NCBI GenBank assembly: GCA_026874595.1
Contig: CM049322.1
Span: forward strand, 2,279,900-2,343,899
Source of the DNA: Sipunculus nudus
Lineage: Eukaryota > Annelida > Sipuncula > Golfingiida > Sipunculidae
DNA length: 64,000 nucleotides
Reading direction: 5' to 3'
Shown: positions 11,288-25,160 of the stretch, in pieces
How positions within the stretch are numbered: position 1 is the stretch's first letter
How the letters are laid out: every line of letters starts with the position of its first letter
Program-made: the position numbers and the translations under genes
The notes under the pieces: model-generated
Database searches by the model: none
The model's input: the letters and a program-made list of their open reading frames with translations, nothing else
Told to the model about the DNA's origin: nothing

Positions 11288-13308
11288 TGCGAGTAAGTGA
11301 AGCATACTAGTCATACAAAGATCCCACAGAGAAGGCCGTGGTATATACTCAGATCTGGGTCAGGCACCTCCTCATTTAATAGTGATTGTTATATAATGCA
11401 GCGAAGCACCAACTGTCGTGACGCATGAGTAAAGAGAAATCTAATTAAACGAGTCTAGACGAGTAGGGCAAAATACAAAGTAAAGCTTATTTGACGTGAC
11501 GATATGATCGGTGGCTGCCATAGCTCTGATTACATACATCCTGGCACTAGGCCTATCGGCCTCCTTTATTCCTTATTACTCCTAAAATGCTTATTAAAAA
11601 TTATTCTATAAAGATCAATTTCAGTTTTAGGACTGATAGAAACATGATAGAGAAGAAAAATAAAATTTTTTTAGATATTGCCATGCAGAATAATTTAAGT
11701 TAATTAAAATTTCTGGGGTACTGAAAATAGGTCACCTTTTTAATGTTTCAAATTCATGTGAGAAGATTGAAATATTGAGTTCATAATATTTCGAAGTCAG
11801 GGGGTAATTTCTTATGGGACAGAACCGAATTCTGGGAACCCCGTAGAATAAAATAATTTTTTTTATCAAGATTATTTAACAATCACCGTAAAGTTGAGTT
11901 ATCAACTTCAATCTACACCTAAATACTGTTATACTGTTAATATTATTTTAATAATATTTTTATTAAAAGAGAGTAAAAAATTGAAAAGGAGCTTGATCCA
12001 TTTTGAGAATATCATGATTCCCTACATAAGCTCCATTGTCTTAATAAATAATGGCGTAATTGAAATTGAATTATATTTTTTTTAACTTCGGGAGTAGTGT
12101 TTATGTTTTTGGCTAACAGGCTTCCCTTACTCCCTTTTTTTTCATGGAAATTTACCTTTATTTTAGAGAATGGAAAATGTATTTAATCATGCCAGTTTCT
12201 CAGCTAGGTTTTGATCTAAAACCCTGTTTGCATATTGACCGTAGAAAGTTCTGTCAGCTACAACGAAGGCGTGGTATCTATTTTATTGTAATACTAGAAC
12301 AGCACATTTCAACTGCACATTGAATTTAAATTTCAATTTTTGAAAACAAAATTGTTGTAGGAGTCTAAGCTTTGTCTAAAATGTGTGAATATTAGCCCAT
12401 GATGTCGTTCGTCTCTCTGCCTAACCGATTGCCTGGCCATAAACACTTGAGTCACTAAATGAGCAAAATGTTTAAACAGTTGGACAGTTAGATTTATATT
12501 CGATAATCTAGAAAAAAATCTTGTCTTAATAATGACAATGCGGTTGATTATTGTAGCAAACAAATTCGACCAATGGCCATCGTATATCTACTATGTTGGA
12601 CCATTTATAGAAAAGGAAGATTGAAGACTGGCAGACAATAATCAAGTGCACCACCATGACCCAGTGGTCCAAAACATAGCAAAAGGCAAGGATTCATAAT
12701 CCTATTCCCGCATCCAGCCCAAAATAGCTTAAATTATTTTCATATTGGTCGAGGAAATATATCTCCAGATTTTTGCCCCTAATTTCTGGCATGTTCAAAA
12801 GAAATATGAGATAAATTTTTAATGCTTAATCTGTAAAAAAACAGTTCAGTTGTTTTGACATTATTAAAGTATAACCAGTGGGTTTTAATAGAAAATGGAG
12901 GTCTTTCCATAATTTTTCAAAGAAAGAAGTCGTAGTGATACAAAGCTGCAGGACAGGGGTGCTGCCCAAGTGAGGCATGAACAGGGTGGACTGTACTACA
13001 TGACGTGAAGAAGTGTGTGTCTAAGTTGACAATGCAATATGATATGGCTTTCAAGAAAATTAAGGAACTTGCCAAGTATTTCAGTTTAAATTTTAAAATT
13101 TCATAATTTACCATCAATCATATCAATATATAAGCATCATATTTAAATAAATCCAATAGTGCTTACAGAAAAGGTGTCACAGTCACAGTTTGGCAAAATG
13201 TAAAGTAATGCTTTATGTTTGTTTTAATAATTCAAAATAAGGGACCCATTTGTCTTTGCGCTCAGCTAAATTTCGCATCGTTTTGGCGAATGTAAAATGT
13301 ACTTAAAT

Positions 13309-13309
<1 letters not shown>
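11285..13309. other. AT-rich sequence, nothing recognised
   Basis: No gene supported. A short segment at about 12640-12725 has faint A-box-like and B-box-like spacing that could be a tRNA-derived SINE head, but it does not fold convincingly as a tRNA. Confidence 0.35.

Positions 13310-13367
<58 letters not shown>
13310..13367. repeat. AT dinucleotide microsatellite
   Basis: An uninterrupted (AT)n run of just under 60 bp. Confidence 0.97.
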
Positions 13368-13370
<3 letters not shown>

Positions 13371-16300
13371 GGAAAAGGTAAGAGGAAATGGCCCTGCTAT
13401 GTGATGATAATTAAATTCCAAATATGTGATGCAGGCAAATACTTTGCAGTTTTCTAGAAAACATCAAAGATACGTTATATGCGTAAAATAGCCACTCTAC
13501 TACGAATGAATGAAACGCTGTCATTTATAAAAAAAAATAAGGAACTCTGATTAATAAATTTTGTTCTTTTGTAATGCATAAAAATTGTTGCCTTAAACCA
13601 TTACAATAATGCAAACGGAAAAGTATGATCGGCCCGGGAGTTTTATGAACGAATTTATTTGATCAACTAGAAGATGTGTAAAAGTTATCTAAAAATTGTA
13701 ATAATTAAATTTCCAAACATATTTCCATGATAAATTTAAATTCTAGTGAATTTTCTCCAATTTTCCTAATTGAATGTATCCGTGTTATTCATAGCCAGAT
13801 TTTGGAGTTATGAAATAAAGGTTATAAAACATATACCAAATGAGGGGTTTTATCTCAATATTATTTATCATGTATTCTCTTAATTTAATAAATAATTAGA
13901 AATGTTCAATATGTCAGACATGGGACTGGCGATCTGGAAAGAGTTATCTAGTCTGATGTAAACAGTTATTAATAGGCATTTTCTTTAAAAAAAAGAATAA
14001 AAGCCCCAAATTTACTGCATAAGTGTGCACAGGGTTGAATTACAGTCAGTTGACCTAAATTTCTAACCTATAACATTCTTAGTTAATGTCTGATTTGCAT
14101 TTAAATGAAAATAAAATATATTTATTTGATTTGGAAGAAATCATGAGCCCAATTATGGACACCAACTATTACCTGCACAGCACTGTTTATATAACCACAT
14201 AGCTCGCCATCTTATATAAAACAGAGGATTTGCAGTACAGGACTTTTATAACCCTCGGTTTGATAAAGGCTTGCCGGGAAACGAATTTCAGCTATCTATA
14301 CACTTACCAAAAATATACGAACCAGATCTATTCGCATAAAACTGAAAGAACCCTACACAAAGACCATTCCTCTAAAATCTTCAACAATTCGGTTTGACAG
14401 TTTCATTCAACGAATTTTATAGCATTGACGTAAAAGAGCTATAATTACTAGTTTCCTCCATAAAACAAACAAGAAACCCATGGGTCCGGTGCTAAGCTGA
14501 AATTGACCTTAAAGTTTAAATATAAAATAATAACAAATAATGATAAAATGGGAGGACAGGTTAATATTGACCATGGTTCTTTGTTATGTCTGCGGTTAAT
14601 AAGACATTTTTACAAATAATTTTTATTGATCTGGCGATGTGTTTCTCATGTAAAAACTGAAGCATGTGAACAGTTCGTAAACATATCTACCTTTACCATG
14701 ATCATTATTTTATTTCCTATTAGCTGTTTACAAATTAAAAGTTAAACATTTGTTCAATTAGATCCTATTTTTTTTATTTTACATATATTATTCATTTTAA
14801 AAATATATGTACAGTTGTAATGGAACTCACGTACCCAATCCAAAGTTTTAAGGATTTGATGGTGTAGCGTGAATAATTGAAAGTAAAAGATATCATTTTA
14901 TACATACAGCATATGAAATTTTATTCAACAGCGCTGACTGAGAAAAAAATTACAATTACCGTATTTTTAAAAATGGGCAGACAGTGAGGTAGACAAACTA
15001 AGCTAAGATCACTTGATGCGTTCTGCTTAAGCACGAATATAACATTATGTTTGAATTATTTCCTAATTTTTTTATTATACATTTTTTTCTTTTTTATTAA
15101 ATAAATTTCAACAATAATAAGTTGCGATAAAACTAATGTCCCAAGTGCACTGGTACAAGGATTCAATGGCAACAGGTATGGTGGTAGTTACAACTCCTCT
15201 GGGTAGACATAAACGGATACATAAATCTTCAAAAATAGACAGAAAGATTGACAAACAAAGCTGATCACTTTATTGCCTATTCTGCTGAGGCAGGAAAATA
15301 CTGAACAAATGTTTGCATTATATCTTTATTTTTATAACATCAAATTTGTTCCATGTTATAAATTTTATACATTGCAATATCACATAAATATCTGAATGTG
15401 TGACTTCATCCCTTTTTTGTCAGATAACATTTTTTTACAACAACAATATATATTTCATAAATTTGCAAAACATAAATATCTATAAATGTAAATAGAATAG
15501 GAATTGACCATTCTAAACTGAAGCTATATTAATCCATAATTTGGCTAATACATGATAAAGTTATACATATTGTTGAGTTTAATTATATTAAATTATGTTC
15601 TGATTATTTAAAAAGACAAACTTTTCATTAAGTCTTCATTACCATGTCCTGACATCTTCTGGAGCATTCCTTGAATTACTATTTTAAAGGTTTTGTATAT
15701 TTCAGTGGAAAAACTTTACAATTAAGGATATACAATTCAAACAATTTCCTAGTTTTGCATTACAGATCTTGGATCAGCAGGCACGGCTGTATTAAATGAC
15801 CTACAGTGACCAGAAGTGAGCTGGAAGATCTTGACAATGCAAATGAATACAATTATAGAGTCCTTGAAAAATTCAATTTGCCTATTGGTCTTTAGTTTTT
15901 ATTTTCAAATTTCATAATTTAACAGATTAAATCTCTATGTGTACATGTTTTGAAAAATAACAACAATGGTACTTCAGGGGAAAACATTATCATTGCCGGA
16001 ATAAATTTATGCTTATAACTTATACTTTGGCCAAGTCCATTGCTAACAACCTAAAAAATATATAAATCTGGTTTATTTTTGGGTATAATTATTAGCTCAG
16101 ACTTTTTAGCAGTGACCAGAATTTTGGTTTGGTATGGGAATTTAAGAACATCCAACTGTATACCGCATTTCAGGCTAATAGGTTCAACGGTGTAAAACCG
16201 TGCCTTTCTAACGGACGGACGAACAGATAGGTGAACGGACGAATGAACGAAGTAACCGAAGTCAGGAGGAATGTCAGAATTTCGTGGGCTCTGTCTTAAA

Positions 16301-19300
16301 GAAGCACACCATGTCTTATTTAATCGAAGTCCCTGTGATTAAGCAGATAAACGTAGTCGCTTGTTGGATTGTCCTATGATCTGAAACTGGTAAATTAACA
16401 ACACCATACTTGGTATCGCACTTACGCTGAAACTTACACGATACGAAAATATATGGTTTTTCTAATCTTAGCATTCTACACATATCTAACCTGAATAGCC
16501 TTATCATTCCAACTTACTGAGAATAACCGTTAGACGTTAAGGAAGACTAGACACATTTCTTGACATTCAATGACATGCTTAAAATGAATAAACATAGTGG
16601 GTAAATTTTATTCAAATAAATAAGCAATGAAATTCGGATGGCCATCCCTTTTTTATTGTTCTCCATGCATTATGAACATTGAGCTTTAGCCCTCCCTCCA
16701 CAGTGAACTGTGTATTTGCTACAAATATCTAAATATAATTTTAACAAAAACAAATCTTGTGATCTTGGCTTTTACCTTTGAGATCAAAATGTGCGAAATA
16801 GAATTATTTTTGGTGAACTTTTTAAGTATTTCACATTCGTTGCATCGATCATCTTCCAATATGCGACCACGTGCTCCCACTATCACTGTCAATTAACTTT
16901 TTATCCATTTTAAGTACATAAATTCTGTATATTTCTTATTTCAGGCACCTTTAAACCACCATATACATATGTTTGCTTCATAATATTTCTATTTACTTTT
17001 TTTCTCCCTTTACTTGTACCTTGCCAAATAAATCGGGAATACCATTAATAAATGCAATATTTGTGAGACAAAAAAAGGCTCTTAATCAGCACAATTTTAC
17101 CATATAAATAACAATATTATCCTTACTCTACATTATACACATTTTTTTGACTAATTTGCTTTCTATATACATCTTTTGTTTGAGTCTTATAATACATACA
17201 CCCATCACACAAAATCTCCGCTAAAATAATAATATTTCAAAATACTCAAAATATATTCTCTCGAAAACTTCCGTACGCTTAGTATAATCCAGTGCTTATA
17301 AGAATCCTGGGATACTTTTAATTGTTGTATACCAAATAATGTCTTCTGTTAATCGAATATTTTGATCAATCCCGCGACCTCTATTTACACAATTAACAAT
17401 ACTGTTGATAACTTTTTGCAATCTTTAAGCGATTGTCCCTTCCGCTAATTTATAATCCGTACAAGTAAGTGTTGTTTTACGAAAATTATTTTTTAAAAAG
17501 TTGATCCTTCAATATAAACCTTATGTAATAACACTCTAACTCCTTTTCGCTGACGTGGTGACATATTACCTGTTCTAAATGCCTCATTACAAAACTAATA
17601 ACCAATGTCTTGATTTTACTCTAAAAGACTTTTTGAAAGGCTGGCCCACATCCTGGTATCCTTTTACATTCCCTTTAAGAAATTATGTTAATACGTAACG
17701 TAAAACACTCATTTACATCAATTAGGCCCTCAAATCTTCTCTCTAACATGGTATATAAATATCATGCAATTCATTAAAAAAGTTTCTCATCAACATCTTT
17801 ACCTTAGTTTAGACAAATTAGCATAGTAGGTAAGTAAGATAGGCATTACCTCTTCCATTGACTAAGTTTGATCCCCGTGTTCTTTAATAAGGTTGCTTCT
17901 TATTTTCATTGTACTTTTAACCTTCTCAAAAGCCAGAAAGTAAGCAGTGTTATTTTCACTTTCCTCTATCTATTTTACATTGGCTGTAACTTGTGCACCA
18001 CGACAATCAGTTTCGCTTAAAATGTTATATTGTTTCTTATTGTCAATATACTGTTCCCAGATCTCTCGATGTTTCTGACTACAAACGTTTTACTAACTCA
18101 TTTAATCTGGATTTTAAATAATTAAGTTTCATTTTTTTTTATATAGTTTGTCATATTTCTGCTATTTTCTAAAGCTGCATATTTAATTCGACACTTGCAC
18201 ACGTTCCATAACTATTGTGAGCCTAAACGTTGACCTTCATTTTCTTTTTGAAGGATTACATTGTAAATTATTTGTAAAACTTTCTTTACTCTTCAATAGG
18301 TTATTGTTTAATTTCCAATAAACCTCTGTTAGTAGAAGTTCCTAGACCCATGGTTACAGATTAAGGCTGACTTTATATATTGGTGCAATTTACATCCTTT
18401 TCCTAGACTCATAATTCGGTCACTAGCTAATGTATAATCAAACCGTCTTTATTCTTGGCAAATACTGCATGTTGTTGACTTATTGTCGTATTAGACCACT
18501 ACATTCACCTCCTCTGGTTTTGCCTCTTCCATTTGTAGCAGGTTCACCATCATAAAGTGTGTATACCCTGGAATCGGTGTGGGAATTTTCTTGGTTTAAT
18601 TAAAGCGATTGCCTGTAAATTACGAGTCAAATCGCGATTCATGTAATCCCTTTTTCTTCATCGCATGTTTAACACAGGTATCTCTGGTTATAAAATTAAC
18701 CAACCATTGTTCATTCTCTGAATCTGCAACATGCATAGTACCATGAATTGACTTCCCAGTGGTTTTCTAGGTCCACTCACTCTTGTAGTAATTCGTGATG
18801 CCAAGAAAAAAATATTGTTTATCTCAAGAAAGCTACACAGGCAGCTTAAATATTAACAACCTCAGTAACCAGGTAAACAATCCAGGACTCCTTTAAGAAT
18901 TGTGCACCTAGTATTTCTCTAGGTGAGACACTATTGTCGTAATGTTCACGTACTATTGCGTTGAAAAGTGCCACGGCTATTTTTTATTTCGTTTAGTTCG
19001 GGCATTGCCCGCGCGTCAATTTTTCGTTGCCTAATACCTCCGCATTCCAAATACCCGGAAAGATTCCTCGGTGACATTCCACTTTTGAGACACCCTTAAA
19101 CAGGATAATGAGGTTATTTTTAAGAGGCTCCATCACACGTGTGCCATTGACTTTGGTGCAGCTCCGGGTCTGGCCGTGCCTTATGGGGGTCATAAAACAC
19201 CCTGGTCAAAGACATCAAAAGATGCCTCTGATACGCCTGGTGCCATATAATAGAACACGAGAATACACCATTCTGAATATCTTCAGAACAACTCATTAAC

Positions 19301-20060
19301 GTCCGAACACCCAAATCGACAGTTAATTTAGTGTCCCCTCATATATGTATCTAGTATTTAATGTAATTATTAGAACCATCTTTAGTTTAAACAATATACT
19401 ACGAATAAGACAGCTAGTAGCATGCCAAAGTGTGTGTTGCGGTTGTTATTAAAGATGCATGGCAAATATGGGCGATAATACAAAATTAACAACATCAGAG
19501 ACACAGGGATGAAGGATCACAGTTTTCGATAAAATAGAAAGTCATCCGAACATAAGCGAAATAATATGGTATCAATGGAATACCATCACAAAAGGATAAT
19601 AATTAATGTGTTAGAAATGGGATCTGTCAGAAATCTGACATTTATTCAAGGAAAATGCAGCTTATTCAGAACCAGAGTTCATATTTTATCAGGGCAAATA
19701 TTGATGAAGAGTGACCGCATCGCTCCATTGATTAACTTCAATGAGGCCTCTCCATATAAACATCGTCCGTGAAATTCTTAACAAAACAAGCAATCTAAAC
19801 ATTCAGAATTCTGGTAAATGTTTTCCTGTGATTTAACGCTCAGTTGCAGGATACACACTGTCAGCCTTAGGACTACGTCAGTTAGATCCGGCAGCCGTGG
19901 TACAATAGGCACGGCTCTAGGACAATTACCTTTGTATATGCATTTCCTCTCCATGAATATGTTTGTTTTTCTAATGTATTTAATTCGCTTATAAGGAAAA
20001 TACATTTTTATAACAAATGTTTGAAAAAATACATTGAAGAACTCTAACACTGTTAATATG
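13368..20060. other. Long AT-rich intergenic stretch with weak dispersed-repeat traces
   Basis: No exon with matching splice sites or domain motif was found over about 6.7 kb on either strand. Two segments, about 14820-15080 and 15120-15310, share a degenerate pattern (GACAAACTAAGCTAAGATCAC versus GACAAACAAAGCTGATCAC, each followed by TTCTGCT and AGGC/AAGC). They look like two diverged copies of one dispersed repeat. Around 16190-16250 there is a GGACGGACGAAC-type low-complexity tail. The block at 18960-19310 is less AT-rich, but its open frames carry no recognisable motif. Confidence 0.4.
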
Positions 20061-20270
20061 ACGTGAATGTCCTATACCGGGGGTAATAAGTGGGGGGGGG
20101 GGGGGGGTAATTGTATGGGTGCTAATTGTCGCGAGAGGTCTCAGGGGTAGTTGTCCGGGTGGGGGGGGGGGGTTTCTTGTCTCGATGTCATTTGTCGGGG
20201 GAGAGGTATGTCGAGAGTAATTGAGGAATTTGTCCAGGGGTTGTTGTCCTTTTACCTGTAGGAACACAAT
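20061..20270. repeat. G-rich low-complexity tract with poly(G) runs
   Basis: Imperfect repeats of AATTGTC followed by G-runs lead into two long poly(G) tracts, at about 20091-20107 and 20160-20172. The plus strand has the run pattern needed for G-quadruplexes. No coding content is supported. Confidence 0.8.
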
Positions 20271-22124
20271 AGGGTTAATGGGTTACCGGGTCTTAATGAA
20301 GCACTTGGTTCAAGTAGATCTGGTCAAGATCACATGTAATTTCTAGGAATATTATGAAATCAGTAATTTAGAAATACAGAATAACCTCGCCTAACGACCT
20401 CCTCGGTATGCCGACCACCTGAAATTTGTGTCATGATGTTTTCGCTCTTTATATCATTTATTTCAACTTCGAAATAGCCGACACGCACCTTGTTTTTCAG
20501 TTTTGCGACCACTTATTTTTGGTCCCATCAGGTGACCTGAACCTCAATTATGCTAGTACTAGGAACACCGTTAACATTGCTTGACTAGTCCTAGCGGGGA
20601 GTAGGGCTAAAACAAATGCTACAAATCCCTAGTTAATAGAGGGCAGTAGATAAAAGCGTGTTCATGTATATTCACACTGGGCCAAGAATGTTTCATTATA
20701 TTATATGAAACCTGTCATTAATTTTATTTGTGATACATAGACCCCTAGCTTTGATTAACTTACTGACATATAAATATTTATGACTGGTTCATATTTAACT
20801 CACAATTGGGTTACCTATTTAGGAATTGCTGAGGAAAGAGGCTGAGTACTCCTTGATTAACTCAGCGATATAAAATCGTAGCCATTGACGGGCTATTGGA
20901 ATGAGAAGATTTCCCAGCTAAAAAGAGACTCTTTATATCGAATTCATGTCAGCTTTCTTAGCTAATTTATTCTTTTGAGTTTTCCCCCATTTCTTTCAGT
21001 ATTCATACATACAAATACGTATCGTTTAAATTCGCTCTCGTATTATGCAAATTAAGGTGGAAAACAAAATTATTAATTATATTGAATTACTTTTGGACGA
21101 GTTCTACAACTAAATATTGATCCTCAAGGTCAAATGTGCGGATTCATGTTTTCGAAAACGTCATACGTTCAGATATTGCACATTTATTCTCCTCATTGTC
21201 GTGTAATGGCCATCAGGGAGAGATATATATCTATTTTTGCATCTGTAAAAAGAAATCAGGTCTGGTTTTACTTATATTTTATGTAATTATTGATTTTATC
21301 CCCTTGTACCACAGCAAATGTAGTAACATTAAAGATGAAGGGAACGTTGTTTAGAGAGACTAATATGTTGATTACAATATACATTAGCAGAGCTGATTTC
21401 CGTCAAATGAGCTAACTAGCTGAGCGAGTTAATCAGAGTAAAAAATAAATAAATTGACATATAACTTGAAATTATTGCGTGTGCGTCCAAATATATATAT
21501 ATGTGTGTGTGTGTTTGGATTTATGTGTATGTATGAATGAATGTATAGGGGTCAAATCATATTGTACAGTTAAGGAATAGATGACTGTGCTCTTTATTTT
21601 TCACATTCAACGACATTTATCTATTACCCTTAAAAAACAGAAGTCCGTTATTAAATTTCATGGGCTTTTTAATGACCGTCATTTCAGAGTTTTTATTCAG
21701 GTTTCATATAGCTTGCATTTGACAACCAATAAAATAGGAGCTAAATTCCAGCTTAGCTTTCAAAATAGAATCATTAAAAATAAAAAAAAATAATGAATGG
21801 ATTTGCTTGCACATTGGAAAATTCTACAAAAGTTAATTAAGCTCTACAAATCATGGTTTGTATGTATGATTGTGTGTATACAAACACTCATAAATATACC
21901 ATCTTAACCTTTGTACCGTGCCATAAATCCTGTGTGATTGCAGAGTACATCATTTGAGATAATATCCTATTGTTGGACCTGTCGTACATTAATCCTTATT
22001 TTGTATTGTATTTTGTCATTTCATTATCTTTCATGTATGGGAGGGGGAAAAACTTTAAATTTGAATCATTTAAATCATAAAATTTCTATTATTCTAAGAA
22101 CAAAAACTTGTATTGTATTGATAG
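20271..22124. other. AT-rich sequence upstream of the pre-NACHT pseudoexon
   Basis: No CTLD or transmembrane exon comparable to those of the downstream receptor gene could be found here. The pseudogene's ectodomain exons are therefore either lost, too decayed to see, or never present. A 20375-20550 segment beginning CAGAATAACCTCGCC resembles the end of a pogo/Tigger-type element, but no matching inverted end was found. A TA/GT microsatellite lies at about 21490-21515. Confidence 0.4.
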
Positions 22125-22350
22125 GCATGAGACATACTGCATTGTCAAGAAGTAAACCTGACACCAAACGCCTACAGCGTCTACTGGCTGACTCTTCTCT
22201 CAAATTTTACAACCAAATTGACTTGTGGTGTTGGCATAACAAGCACCTGACAGTCCATTATTATACGTGGAGTTGACTTTGATCCGAGCAAAAGGAATTC
22301 ATCACAGGAAAAATCACCGCCTGGCCAGCTACACCCAAATTTTCTCTAAG
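22125..22350 (+). pseudogene. Decayed pre-NACHT linker exon (paralogue of 43512-43720)
   Basis: The segment is bounded by an acceptor (TTGATAG, ending 22124) and a donor AAG|GTAAAG at 22350. It starts in phase 1 and its last codon is complete, exactly like exon 9 of the receptor gene. Matching blocks are KRLQRLLADSSLKFYNQIDLW against TKLQTLLAGTLLRLYNKIDIW, and after a frame change LYVEL...HRLASYTQIFSK against LYVDL...RRLASYTEVFSQ. Between the shared V and LYV residues seven bases are missing relative to the paralogue, shifting the frame and creating a stop at once. LYVxLxLI followed by a basic linker precedes NACHT domains in NLR-type proteins. It is non-functional as it stands unless an assembly error explains the deletion. 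Confidence 0.75.
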
Positions 22351-22776
22351 GTAAAGATTGTATTACTTCACTGTCACTAATATAGGGTCTCGCGTTCCAT
22401 TTATTCTGTTTTTACATTCCGTAGCAATTCAACCATTAACACCCTCTGACATATATATGTATCATCACAACTGTCATCTTTATTTAATGATAATTTACAC
22501 ATGACCTGTTCCATTCAACACCATCCCTCTTCTGTGCCCTTTTTCATTCATTGGTCAGAAAAATTCATTTCTCACTACGGTTGTCAAAGAACATATAAAA
22601 AAAGACTTACATCATGTTCTTTTCCCCTCGCACTATCATCACTTTACTTATGGTCATTAAATTACACTGTTACAGTTTATAGGTAAATTTGGGGAACAGG
22701 TTACTGTAAAAGTAAACTTAACGATTAAAAACATTGCTTAACACATATATCACATCTATGTATACGTGTCAGAGAC

Positions 22777-24705
22777 GAGATAAAAATCCAGGCGGAATTT
22801 AAATTCGCATAGACGAAATTGCGATTGTGATCTCGCCTAGCCGAGACTGTAAGTGTGATCTCGCCTATACAGATTTAAAACTTGCCTAGTCCAGATCACA
22901 ATCGCAATCTCGCCTAGGCGAGATATAAATCCATCATGAAGCAGGCTAGGAATTTAATCTCGCCTAGGCAAGTTTGAAATCCGTCTGGTATCATCCAGGC
23001 GAGTTTAAAATCTGCCTGATATTACTTATGCGAGTTTAAAACCTGCCTAGGTGAGATTAAAATAGTGATCTGATCTTATTTCCTGATATATTTTGCATTG
23101 TAACTGACATATGAAAGATGTTTTCAGTCAGATATTCAATATTTTAACACTGAATGGTTATGTATATAGTTCACCAGTAAAATGTTGATAAATATTTACA
23201 GAATATTATATCATCAATGTAATAATAAACATTAATTTTGGAAATGAAATTTTTTTTATTATATATTTATTTTTAATATGGTTATGTATAGTTCAGAAGT
23301 AATATATATTTATTAATATTTAGAGAATATAATTTCATTAATGTAATTATTTACAATTATGATTTTTATTTTATATTTAATTAATAAAATAAGTAATAGG
23401 AAACTTACATGGGTATTGTATATGACATATTCGAATGATATATGATGTGGGCTGGTGCTGATTATTTACATAATAAATTTGTTGTTAATATTAATTTGAA
23501 GTGGTTTTAGTCATATACGTGATGTAGTATTTTAAAAAGACAAAAGGAGACTGAATATAACTCATTTATTATTTATCAATATAATACAAGGCATGTTCAC
23601 ATGCGTTAATTTATCTATGAATCGAGAATCATACCTTTTCTTATATGATATAATACTGTACAAAAAGGCAGTTATCTTGTAACACAGTCTACATAAATAC
23701 TGGAGCTTCACAAAATCCCTCACAAAACATTAAAAAAGACAAGACCAGAAGAATGTTATATACATTAGAAAAAAAGATAGAATAAGAAAAAGAAATATAT
23801 ACATGCATACATCTGTGTATAAACCTTAACCTATTCTCATATGATGTTTAATTACCAAAAAAGGTAATGTTGTATCAAAGTCCATCATAAATACAGATAC
23901 ACTGCATATTTTGTACCATAAGTGTACACATTTTTACTGTCTATCTAGACTGATCTATCTTTCCTTCTAGATCTATCTATCTATGATTGATTTAATATAC
24001 AAGTGGATGACTTTTTCCCCTCAGATTTGCTCTTCCTAATATATAATAAATTTCCTTCAGTATACCTTGTTACTTTCTAATTGCTTTATATTAAATACAA
24101 TTACAAATTATTTTTTGGTATTAATTATTAGTGATTTTTACAACTCCAAGGCTGTTAAGAAAACTGGGAATAAAATAAAGATTAATTAATTATTAGCATA
24201 TAATTGGTATGATTTGGATGCATGAGACATCACATAAAACAAATCGAAGGTAAAAATTAAATATCTATTTAATAATTTCATTTCCAAAATTAATGTTAAT
24301 TATAAAATTAAAAATCATTACATTACTGTAATCATTAATGTTAATTATTACATTAATAATATAATATTCTGTAAATATTAATAAATATATTTCCTGTGAA
24401 TTATATATAACCATTCAGTGTTAAATATTGAAAATCTGACTGAAAACATCATTCATATATCAATAACAGTGCATAATATATTAGAAGATTAGATCAGATC
24501 ACTATTTTAATCTCACCTATGTAGAATTTAAACTCGCCTACGTGATATCAGGCAACTTGTCTGGGTGATACCAGAGGGATTTTAAACCCCCCCCCCCCCC
24601 CCAGGCGAGATTAAGAACCTTGGCTGCTCCATGATGGGTTTCAATCTCGCCTGGGCGAGATTGAAATTGTGATCTCGCCTAGGCGAATTTAAAATCCGCC
24701 TACGA
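22777..24705. mobile_element. Foldback-type element with long inverted arms and palindrome arrays
   Basis: The left arm (about 22777-23250) and right arm (about 24275-24705) are imperfect reverse complements, enclosing roughly 1 kb of AT-rich sequence. Matching marks are AAATCCAGGCGG on the left with CCGCCTACGATA on the right, CATCATGAAGCAG on the left with the inverse of CTGCTCCATGATG on the right, and TAAAATAGTGATCTGATC with its inverse near 24490-24510. The inner arms match around AATTTTGGAAATGAAAT. The outer arms consist of repeated TCTCGCCTAGGC motifs, including the perfect 18-bp palindrome at 22907-22924. A C-run at about 24588-24602 interrupts the right arm. No transposase is visible, so it is non-autonomous. 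It lies in the intron between the two NACHT pseudoexons. Confidence 0.8.
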
Positions 24706-24739
24706 TACATAAATATTTCTTATCACAAAACAGATACTG

Positions 24740-25160
24740 ATCATCATTGTAGTATTATCATCAGTGCCTGTTCTCAAGTGACTGACACCATCACAGTCTT
24801 CACTGATACCAACTTTCTTGCATAGATATCATCACAGTTTATTCATTTTCCTGGCATCAGTATCATCACTGTCTGATTTCTGACATCAACGTCATCACTG
24901 TCTGGATCCTGACATTAACATCATCAATATCTGATTCCTGACATTTACATCATCCGTCATTTTTCTGATATCAGCATCATCACAATCGATTTCAACACAT
25001 CAGCATCATCATTGAATGCTTTATCACACATACATCGTTGCTGTCTGCTTCCTAACACCAACATCATCTTGTTCTGTTTCCTGCCATCACCACAATCACT
25101 GTCTGCTTCCTCACATCAACATAATCACCGTTTGTTTCTTCACATCAACAATGTCACTTG
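24740..25160 (+). repeat. 29-bp imperfect minisatellite (CATCATCAC-rich)
   Basis: Degenerate copies of a CTGACATCAACATCATCACTGTCTG-type unit follow one another at 29-bp spacing (for example at 24880, 24909 and 24938), decaying at both ends. The unit resembles the 23-bp array at 51.9-53.3 kb in its CAACATCATCA core. Confidence 0.85.

Noticed and set aside
12640-12725. tRNA or tRNA-derived SINE head
   Set aside because: The possible A and B boxes are weak and the sequence does not form a convincing cloverleaf.
20375-20550. pogo/Tigger-type element end
   Set aside because: Only one end resembles the family; no inverted partner or TA duplication was found.
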